Assembly: GCA_002412865.1 (NCBI GenBank)
Contig: DHVW01000008.1
Span: 1-64,000, forward strand
Length of the DNA: 64,000 bases
DNA from: Sulfurovum sp. UBA5198
Lineage (GTDB): Bacteria > Campylobacterota > Campylobacteria > Campylobacterales > Sulfurovaceae
Reading direction: 5' to 3'
Shown: positions 1 through 9,200 of the stretch, one piece after another
Layout: each line of letters begins with the position of its first letter
Position numbering within the stretch: position 1 is the first letter of the stretch
Made by a program: the position numbers and the translations under genes
The notes under the pieces: model-generated
What the model saw: only the letters and a program-made list of their open reading frames with translations
Told to the model about the DNA's origin: nothing
Database searches by the model: none

Positions 1-2111
1 TATTTTGTAGTAGTATGGTCAGGATTGTATAAACCGCTATCGCTTGGTGCATCAGGATTACTCCAGCTATATCCTCCGCTTATGCCCATACCATCAGCAC
101 TTGCACTTGCATAATTTTGAATATCAGAATATGTAAGAGTTCCTGTGCTAAATGAATTAAGTCCATTATCTTCTGCTATTTGGTTACTTGTGATGATACC
201 ACCTATGAGGCTTGTATCACCATCTACAACGATATGATAACCTCTATCTTCTGCAAAGAAGCCAGATTGTTGGTTTACTCCTGCGTATGTTCCATTTGCA
301 TTGGCGTCATTTACCCCACCACTTGCACCCCATGCAGTTCCAAAGCTTACTTGTATTCTGAGGTTCATACCACTATCTTCACTCATACTTATGGCTGTAT
401 CTTGTAAGGATTCTATATCGAGGTTGCCTCCAATATCTGCATTGATAGTATTTCCTCTCACATCTGCACCTCCAATGGTTGTATTTTCTTTAGATGTAAT
501 ATTGATTGTATCTGCACTTAGGTGAGTATTATTATAAGCTAAACTATCAGATTCTGTTTCCCCTTTGCTTGCTTGTACTGCTGCATATGCATATACTCCT
601 GTTTGGGCTCCTACACTTACGCCTACACCGACCTCAACTCCCTTATCACTTCTTTTGCTATCAAATTGATTTTTATCTTCCGAAGCATCGAGTATGATAT
701 TTTTGGCAGAATCTAGAGAGAGGGTGTTGCCTGCTGTGATATTTGCTCCAGTAGCATGAATATCTCCCTCAGTTGTAGTAAGGGTTACATTATTGCCTCC
801 ACTTATCGCACTTTCTTGTGCTACATCATATGTAGTGTTTTCTGAATTTTTACTTGAGGTAAATCCTACTCCTACTTCAGCAGATATCAAACTCCCGCTT
901 CCTGCACCACCACTAAAAGAACTTGCTGCACTAGCAAGTTGATATCCATTGGCTACTGCTGCCATAGTTTGCATTGTTTGCAATCTACCATCACTCTCTC
1001 TTGCTGCATCTACATTGTTTATAAGATCAATAAGCGGGGAGTTAACTCTAGCAAATGCTCCTATTTTCAAATCTTTATCATTAGATTCTGATACTCCTGT
1101 GTTATTGGCTGTATTGATATCTATGGTTTTGGCAATTATGCTTAAATCATTTGCTGCCATAACATTGCTAGAGGTCTGAGTATAGGCATCACCTGCACTC
1201 AGATTGACATTGCCTTCCAAACTAGCTACATTGCCACTTACTTGCGATGTGTATATATCGTTATCATCATGCTTTTCATTGTGATAGCCACTAAATCTTT
1301 CTGTATCACTGATATAAACTTTGCCGATAGCTTTGTTGTTATATTCGTTATTATCTGTTTTTGTATCTTGGGCACTTTGGATAGTTAAATCTTTTGCTGC
1401 ATTAATATTGACATCACCATTTGCAACTATATTAGCTCCTGTGAGAGTAATGTTTCCTTGTGTAGTTCCGATAGTAGCCTTGCCTCCGACAGAAAGTTGT
1501 GTGCCTGTTATGGTATCCGTAAAACCAATTCCATTTCCTTTATTGCTATATATTCCAAAAATATCAAAAGGATCGTTTGCACTTGCTCTATTGTCAAGCG
1601 TAAAACCTTTAGCATTGCTATCTGTTGACATATACTCAGTATTGTGTGAAACATCTAGGTTTATATCGTCTCTCGCAACCAATAATGCATCACCTTCTAC
1701 ATTCATTTGTGTGCCTTTAGAATTGATACTGCCTTCTGTTGCAAGTATGCTTAAGTTTCCTCCTGCTGTAAGATTGGTTGTTTGTGTGGTGCTAGTTATA
1801 TGGTCTTCTTGAGAAGATGATTTGGTATTATGTGCAGTGACCACAATAGGTGTAGTAGCGGCTCCAATAGCGGCATTACTACCTTCAAATTCTCGGCTAA
1901 ACTTATTCATAAATCCACCAGTATCTGGAGTGTTACCTTTGGCATTATCATATGCACTTTTTGCAGCTGTGTATGCATCAAGAGTTACACCAATAGAAAA
2001 ACCTTTTGAAGATGATTTTTGACTGTTTAGCTCCAATAGTGTATCTTGTGCATCTATCATATTTACATCTTTTGCGACTATTTTTATATCTTTGCCTGCC
2101 TCGATATTACT
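1..2111 (-). pseudogene. Orphan, 5'-truncated TpsA/CdiA-like exoprotein fragment (runs off the left edge)
   Basis: I read this frame by hand; it has no stop from 2111 down to 1 (about 703 codons), and its 3' end lies outside the window. The product is built of filamentous-haemagglutinin-type repeats with recurring short blocks such as GNVNLSAGDAYTQ, NVTLTTTEGDI and NLDIESLQDTA. The last 70 or so codons are almost identical to the intact exoprotein downstream (bases 1-210 against 4292-4501). It has no secretion signal, no TPS domain and no credible start. The first in-frame ATG is at 2060, and the frame stays open upstream into unrelated sequence. It resembles the displaced 'orphan' C-terminal modules found downstream of cdiA/rhs genes and used as recombination donors. 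That role is inference; a silent relic is the alternative. Confidence 0.75.
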
Positions 2112-2113
2112 TG

Positions 2114-2185
2114 CTAAATATTTGAATCTGCATAGGAAAATCCTAAAAACATTATAAATGTGGTTAAAAATAATTTGATGTTCAT
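2114..2185 (-). pseudogene. Signal-peptide stub (23 codons) abutting the orphan exoprotein fragment
   Basis: An ATG at 2185 has a good ribosome binding site (AAAGGAG 6-7 bases upstream), and the previous lipoprotein gene stops at 2201. The peptide reads as a Sec signal: MNIKLFLTTF, then IMFLGFSYA, then DSNI and TAG. The stop falls within a few bases of the point where exoprotein sequence begins in the -1 frame. The simplest reading is the 5' end of a secreted-protein gene cut by recombination and joined out of frame to the exoprotein fragment. A programmed or phase-variable -1 shift would fuse a signal peptide to the fragment, but no classical slippery heptamer is present. Confidence 0.5.
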
Positions 2186-2200
2186 TCTTGCTCCTTTGGT

Positions 2201-2653
2201 TTATGGTTGACATACGGGATAAGTCCTATAGAGTTTGTGTTGACAATAATCACTTTCAAGTCTTTTTTTGATACTTCTATCTGGAATCTCTGACCAAGAG
2301 AGGTCGCATGCCAATGGTCTTGGCTGACATTTTATATCTTTATTGCACGGCAATCCAGTTGAATCGTAGCATATATGGGAAGGATGATGTTTTAAATTAT
2401 TAACAAACCCTGCTTTTAGCATACACTTATAATTTTTTACATAAGTATTTTTTGAAAATGAGGCATTAGTTCCATAAGGAGGATAATCAGCAAATGGGGT
2501 TGGATACCCACATTCAAGAAGTGCTTTTTTAATTTCCAATTCACTATGTTTGCCATCTACCCAGTCTTGATATGTTTTTGTTGGTGGCTGAAAAGGCTTA
2601 CTTGCACATCCACTAATAAGAAAAATAACTAAAATAAGTAATCTTTTCATCAT
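2201..2653 (-). CDS. Small cysteine-rich lipoprotein, candidate immunity protein (second copy)
   Basis: A protein of 150 residues with a lipoprotein signal (LLILVIFLISGC, predicted lipidated Cys at 16). The mature part has several cysteines and the pattern LLECGYPTPF ... YKCMLKAGF. The neighbouring lipoprotein at 2798-3205 has the matching pattern LLECAQLYS ... YDICMIKKGY, so the two look like diverged paralogues. Its ATG overlaps the TGA of a small upstream gene stub (ATGATG), and the upstream GGAGG provides a strong ribosome binding site. Position and paralogy suggest an immunity or accessory protein for a toxin module that has since been lost or displaced. I do not recognise a named family with certainty. 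Confidence 0.7.
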   Translation of the reverse strand: MMKRLLILVIFLISGCASKPFQPPTKTYQDWVDGKHSELEIKKALLECGYPTPFADYPPYGTNASFSKNTYVKNYKCMLKAGFVNNLKHHPSHICYDSTGLPCNKDIKCQPRPLACDLSWSEIPDRSIKKRLESDYCQHKLYRTYPVCQP

Positions 2654-2733
2654 TGTCCACCTCCATTAGTAGCATTGATTATCATGGTTTTAGGGTCAGA
2701 GTTTTGCCAATCAGTTAAAAATATTTTTTTATT
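2650..2733 (-). pseudogene. Mosaic gene stub: degenerate lipoprotein start joined to an unknown tail
   Basis: Bases 2717-2739 match 3189-3212, the start region of the intact lipoprotein gene, except that one base is missing exactly at the ATG. The frame then reads KKIFL followed by TDWQNSDPKTMIINATNGGGQ in two blocks and stops at TGA, overlapping the start of the next gene. The stub has no start codon of its own. It looks like a recombination scar between lipoprotein (immunity-like) gene starts and the tail of another module. The rest of 2654-2797 is AT-rich and shows nothing else. Confidence 0.4.
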
Positions 2734-2797
2734 TTAACTTATTTATTTTTGAACTAAGGCATAGTCTATATATTTCATATTTAGCGGTCTAGTGCAA

Positions 2798-3205
2798 CTA
2801 TCTAAAATCATCAACTTTAACCTCTTTGCCTGTTTTTCTCCATATAACTCTGCCTTCGTTATCAAGATAAATCTCTCCTTTTGACAATGCACAACCAACT
2901 GCGTTATGTTTAAATTCACATTGATTTGGGAAACCATTTGGTTTTGTCACAAAATCATATCCTTTTTTTATCATACAAATATCGTAAATAATATAGCTAT
3001 AATTTGAACCAAATTGATTATATGCTCTAGAGTATAGCTGGGCACATTCAAGCAAATCTCTATTTTTTTCTTGATTATCTATATAATTCTTTTCCCATAT
3101 AAGATTATTTGGTGCGACAATGGCAGATATTGGTGCATCAATATATTTTAAACTACATCCCATAAACATAAATTGCACAATAGCCAATAAAAATATTTTT
3201 TTCAT
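2798..3205 (-). CDS. Small lipoprotein directly downstream of the exoprotein gene, candidate immunity protein
   Basis: A protein of 135 residues with a lipoprotein signal (FLLAIVQFMFMGC, Cys at 17). It is related to the lipoprotein at 2201-2653 through the LLEC ... CMxKxGY pattern. The ribosome binding site AGGAG overlaps the exoprotein stop codon (TTAGGAG), and the ATG lies 8 bases past it, so translation is probably coupled. A small gene tightly coupled behind a CdiA-like gene is the usual position for an immunity protein. Periplasmic lipoprotein immunity proteins are known for lipase-type effectors of type VI secretion (Tli proteins). That fits the hydrolase-like C-terminus of this exoprotein, but the functional link is inference. 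Confidence 0.75.
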   Translation of the reverse strand: MKKIFLLAIVQFMFMGCSLKYIDAPISAIVAPNNLIWEKNYIDNQEKNRDLLECAQLYSRAYNQFGSNYSYIIYDICMIKKGYDFVTKPNGFPNQCEFKHNAVGCALSKGEIYLDNEGRVIWRKTGKEVKVDDFR

Positions 3206-3213
3206 TTTAACTC

Positions 3214-6200
3214 CTAATTTGTTGGACTGACGATTTGTGGTTGATTTATTTGCCCATCACCCCAAGCTTGATCAGTTATAGTTCTTAAATTATTTTGACT
3301 CCCGTTTGACATTAATATAGGTGGCAAAAATCCTACATAACTACTATGAGACCAAGGAAATTCATAACTATCCAATCCGCCAGTTGCTGGATTAAGTCCT
3401 ATATATAATCCTACCCAATCTGTTTCATGGGTAGAGTATTGAACTGTACCCATGCCATTTGTTGCTGTGTTTACCAAATTTGTCATATTTTGTGCATTTG
3501 CTGCCGCTCCATTAAAAGTAACTACGCCAATAGGCAGATATGTTTCTCCGTTACTTAAAGTATCGGCTGTGGCTATATAGTATGTCATAGTGCCCCTACT
3601 ATGGTTGATACTATATATTAATGCTTCTTGCTCTAAAGCAATATCATTAATTGCTTGATTTGTAATCTCAGCATTTGTAAGAGGCAATGCACCTCCTAAA
3701 AATTCATTTGTTTTATCATATAATGCATAAAGCATTTCCGCAACAGGACTTCCTGTTTCAGGATTATATATCACATAAACGCCTTGAGCATTTGCTTCAT
3801 CGCTACTTTGTTGTGCCGCATTCGCAAGTGCATAATCTAAGCTATTAAATATTCCGTTATTAAATATAAAAATTTGTCCGTTTACGGCTTGTACATCTGA
3901 TAAATCAACTGCAACGGGATGACAATTCTGTCCTCCTTCATCGCATTGTTGGAATAGTATTTGTGTTGGGGTTACAAATCCTGCTTGGTGCATCAAATCG
4001 ACTTGACTTAAAACCACTTCTGACACATTATTGTAAAAGTCTCTTTGTATTTCTACATCATTTGCTAATGCTTTATAATCTATTTGTTCAAGAGTGGTAC
4101 TTGTATTTGTTGTATCATGATTGATATCCGATATCGTTTCATCTGCATTTTTACCTGTCAATGATTGCTGGGCTTCATTATCTGTAATTGTAATATTGTC
4201 CGTATTTATAGCACTATAAGTAGTCGAGCTTGAAGATTCACTTTCTTCAGCATTATCCATCAGATTTCTAAATACATCTTTGCCCACATCGTATTTTGTA
4301 GTAGTATGGTCAGGATTGTATAAACCGCTATCGCTTGGTGCATCAGGATTACTCCAGCTATATCCTCCGCTTATGCCCATACCATCAGCACTTGCACTTG
4401 CATAATTTTGAATATCAGAATATGTAAGCGTCCCTGTGCTAAATGAGTTAAGTCCATTATCTTCTGCTATTTGGTTACTTGTTATGATACCGCCTATGAG
4501 GCTTGTGTCATCGGTAACATTTATATTATACCCACCGTCCCCTGCTAGTATGCCACTTTGTTCACCAACACTTGCATAGTCACTTTCAATATTACTATTG
4601 CTATAGCTTCCGCTAGCACTAAATCCATATCCTATGGTTACTTGTCCACTAGCACTCATCTGTTTGCTATCATAAGTTGCAGTGTCTTGAAGTGACTCTA
4701 TGTTTAGATTTGTTGTATTTAGCGTTACCTTGTCTCCAAGGACTTGCCCACCTATGATGTTAGTGGTATCTCCTGCACTTAGTGTCGTAGTTCCTGAGAG
4801 TGAGCCTACATGGGAGTTAGTATATGTTTCGCTTTCTCCATCGCTTTTACCTTTCCCTACATTTGCTCCACCAGTAAATCCAGCCGACATACCATTAGCC
4901 CCTACTGTTACCGCCACTCCTACATTCCAACCACTTGATTTGTCTTTAGAATGCTGTTCATCTGTAGATGATGCCGCTATGATGTTTATGTCATGGTCGC
5001 TATTTAATGTAGTAGAGGTTACTCCTGCTACATCTGAACCTACTATATTTATATCTGAGTTTTCTTTATCGCCTGTGGCTTTAAGAGTTACATTATCTCC
5101 TGCCACACTACTCGATACTACACTTTCTCCCTCATAGTGTGTTTTGCTTTCTGATTGTGAAGAGCCAACAGTGATAGATATACCTACATTAGGATCACTT
5201 GCTAAACTTTGAATCGCTTGTGCCGCTTGATATACATCATATGCTGCATTTGCAGTTGCCATTGCATTGACTCTGCTGTTTTTACTCTCTCCTACATCCG
5301 AAACTGATGATGTCGCACTTTCTATGGCAGCTACAACACCGCCAGTAAATGCTATAGTTAGCCCACTTTGTTTTGTTTTGGTGATACTATCCCCATTATA
5401 AGTATCATATCCTGCTTCTATATCTATATCTTTGGCAGTTATGCTCACATCCCCACTTGCTACAAAGTTACCATCTTCGCCTGCATGTCCCGAGATGACA
5501 TCAGAGGCAACTTGTTTATAATCATTTCCTGCCGTTATGGTTGTATCACCTTGCAAGCTTCCTACCATTGAGCCATATTGTGTTGTTGAATTATCAACAT
5601 TATCATTAGAATTCATAGAATTGCCTATGGTTATCCCAAATCCGCCACTACTAAACAATCCTGATTTTATTATTTCTTTGAAATATGTTTTATCTGTAGT
5701 ATCAGTTGTTGAAAGTATATTTATATCATTTGTGGCATTCAGTACTGTGCCATTACTAGAAACTACATTTGAACCTTTGATGTTTATACTTCCCGTAGAA
5801 GTTATTTTACTAACTCCATCTATCTCTTCTGTTGAGCCACTACTTAAGATGACACTATCTCCAGTAATATTACTTGCTTGAGATGCGGTTGTATCAAGAG
5901 TTTCATTTACTGTTGTTGTTTTAGAACCAGACCAAGAGCTGCGTTTATAATAATAAGCTTCATCATAGTTTGTTGTGTCCGTGGAAGCTTCTATGTTTAT
6001 ATCATGATTTGCACCAAGCCCCGTGAGACCATAGGTACTATCTATATCAGAACCTTTTACATTGATGTCATTATTTGCAAGGATAACATTATCCTCTGCT
6101 GTTGATATAGTGGTTCCAATTTCTTGTGTATATCCTTCTTTTAAATGATTTTTATCGTCCCATATCACATTGTTTTGTTCAGAGGTTTGGAGGGTACCAA

Positions 6201-9200
6201 GATTGATATCATTGCCAGCAGTAAGTTGTGTTAGCGTGCCATTATTTATAATGTTTGCACCTTTTATGTTAATGTCACTATCTGCATTGACGAACAACTC
6301 ACCATCACTATTGTTGACTTTTATACTTGCTGTGCTTTGGATGCCAGTTTTACTAAAATCACTTGTTCCATCTGTATCTATTGTAGAATATGTAGTAGAA
6401 GATATATTGACACTATTTGTGGCATTAAGTGCCATTGCACTATTTGCTTCTACGCTTCCGCCATTTATATTTATATCTTTACCTGCATTTAAAACTACCA
6501 AGTTGCCTGATATATTCCCTGCATTGTTGTTTATGGAAGATGTGCTATTTAAGCTTACTGCATTTGTTGCCATTATAGTACCGCTGTTTACAAGATCATT
6601 ACTGCCGTTTGTAATTATATTGTTTGCACTTACTAATGAACCACTAGTGTTTACTTTTGAAGCAGCAACATAAAGCTGTGGAACAAGAGCTGTAGTTTTT
6701 GTGCCATCGCTTAGTGTTATCTCTTTTTCTACCAATAAAACTACATCTTTTGTGAGATTTTTCATCTGTTCGCTACTTAGTGCTACACCAGCACTTATAT
6801 AAAATGATTTCATATATTCCACGCCACTATTTAGTAGCGCCATATACTGCTCTTCATCACTATTGAAACCTTCAAGAAATCTCTTACCAGTCAATGCCAT
6901 AACTTGTTCGCGGATAAGCTTTTGTTCGTAATACCCATCACCAAGTCTTTTATGCAGTGTTGTTGGATCAAGAGAGAGTCTGGATAGCATATAGTCACTG
7001 CTTATAAAGTTTTTATAGTTTGTAAAGCGTGGATCTGTTTGGATAAAATAGTTTGGATTGTCTGGGTTTGTTGCAAACAAAGATGAGTTTGGCAAAGAAG
7101 TATTTGGTGTTGTTGTCGCAAATAAACTTATATCTTTTTTCTCTTCCAATGAGCTGTCTGTCGTGGAAGCATTTTCTATGAACTGTGTTGTTCCAAGAGA
7201 ATAAAGTTCCCCTTTTTCATCAGCTTTATCATATGAAGCAATGCCATGCCACTCTCTATCATGTCCTCCCCATCCATCGGATTCTACTGTGGTTTTTTGT
7301 ATAGTACTGCCATCATAAGATGTTATGTCCTGCCCTTTTGTCTCAATATTTTCTGGGTTAGAAGTAGTTTCTATATCTCCTCCTGCTATGACATGGCTAT
7401 CTTTATTGTAAAGAGGTCCATCTATATACATATCTCCGCCGCTGATAATCTCGGCAGGATTTGTCGAAACAAGCTCGGTATGCGAGATGGTGCTGTTCTG
7501 TTTTAGTAGTGTATAATCTTCAAATATATAAGAGTTTACAATGGCATTTAATCTTTGATATTCTGGATCATTATACAATGCGATAATTCCTGGAAAGCCT
7601 GTGTTATTAGATAGATACTCTGTCTTGTATGCATCTCTTTGATTTATATATTCCAAAGCATCTTTGTGATAATTATCATCCTGTCCGCCACCGATGCCTA
7701 CAAAGTTACTTCTTAGATCAAATACGCCTGCATTTATACCACTTACTGGCTTGACAAGCTCTTGATATACAGAGGAGTCACTTACCTGCTGTGTTGCCAA
7801 ATGATTATTTATATTGTTTATCTCATCACTTGCTAAACTCATATACCCGCCACTCTCTATTGTAGCAGATAAGTTGTTTATCTCTTTTGCTTTGCCTATG
7901 GCAAATCCATTTTCTTCTAAGCTGCCGCCGATATACATATCACCCATACTTAGTATTGTAGCACCATCAATATTGTTAATGTTATTTGCACCGATATTTA
8001 ACTCTTCTCTTGCACCAATTACTGCACTTTTGTCACTTTCTTTTGTATTGTTTAGCGTATCAGCCTTAATTGATACCCAATCACCATATATTCTTCCTGC
8101 TCCAAAGTTGTTAAGGGTATCGGTTTGTATATCCGTATATACTCCATCTATCAAACCTCTATTTGTTATAGAATCAGTTGCCTTTAGACTAGTCATATTT
8201 GATGATGTTATCTCGCCATTGTTTGAAAGCTCTCCTGTAACATCTAAATATATATTAAGTCCGTTTATTTTCATGACATTGGTATAATTGTCTGCAAGGT
8301 CTATATCTATATCGCCATTTGATATTATCTCACCATCTCCTGACATAGATGAGCTATTTATGATTGTTTTAGAGCTTGATTGTATTTTATTTGTATTTAT
8401 AATATCCGTTGTTGATATGTTTATGTTGTTGGCATTTATTGTACCACTATCATTATTTAAAGAGCTTCCGCTTGCATTTAGATTTTCTACATCTATAGTG
8501 GAACTATTTGTTAGTGTACCTGTAGTATTTAGTGTAGTTGCACCATTTGCTACAAGCTTACCATTGTCATTTAATAAGGTATTTGTAATATTTATATTGC
8601 CTATACTTAGTGTTATCGCAGGTGTTGTGGTAGTGCCTCCGCCAGTGCTTCCGCCTATACTACCACCACCTGTAGAGCCACCTGTGCTGCCGCCACCAGT
8701 TGTTGAATTTGCATCAACACCACCACTGCTATCTATAGGTTCATATCCGATTAAACCATTATTGCTATTATCAAGATTTGTTGCATTGACCACCAAATCT
8801 TGGATTCCTGCTTGTGTTATGCTTCCATTTGTATTGTTTAGATTATCTGCTGATATGTCTAATCTGCCAGCGGTTATATCTCCATCTGTGTTGTCAATAT
8901 TAGTAGATTGTAACTTAACTTCTTTGCTTGCACTAATACTACTACTGTTTAATATGTCGCTTGTTGTAGTTACTGAGATATCGCCTTTTGAAATGATGGT
9001 TCCACTATTTGTAAGCTTTCCATTAATATCTATAGATATATTATCATTTGAACCTACAACTCCTGCATTATTTACACCAACACCAGCTTCAGTGCCAATG
9101 AGATTAATTTTATTTGCATACATTCCGCCAAGTGCTGAGCTGTCAATAGCAAAGAGTGGAGGTGGAGTTGCTCCAGTACTTGCTATAATATTTGAACTAT

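Noticed and set aside
2114..2130. Programmed -1 frameshift joining the signal peptide to the orphan exoprotein
   Set aside because: The shift would work in frame terms, but no standard slippery heptamer or downstream structure is visible, and the fragment lacks the TPS domain needed for export through TpsB.
2743..2937. Minus-strand 64-codon frame overlapping the lipoprotein gene
   Set aside because: Most of it overlaps the better supported lipoprotein gene in another frame, and it has no ribosome binding site.
4700..6673. Several plus-strand frames of 60-170 codons over the exoprotein gene
   Set aside because: Shadows of the minus-strand repeats, with no starts supported by ribosome binding sites and no recognisable domains.
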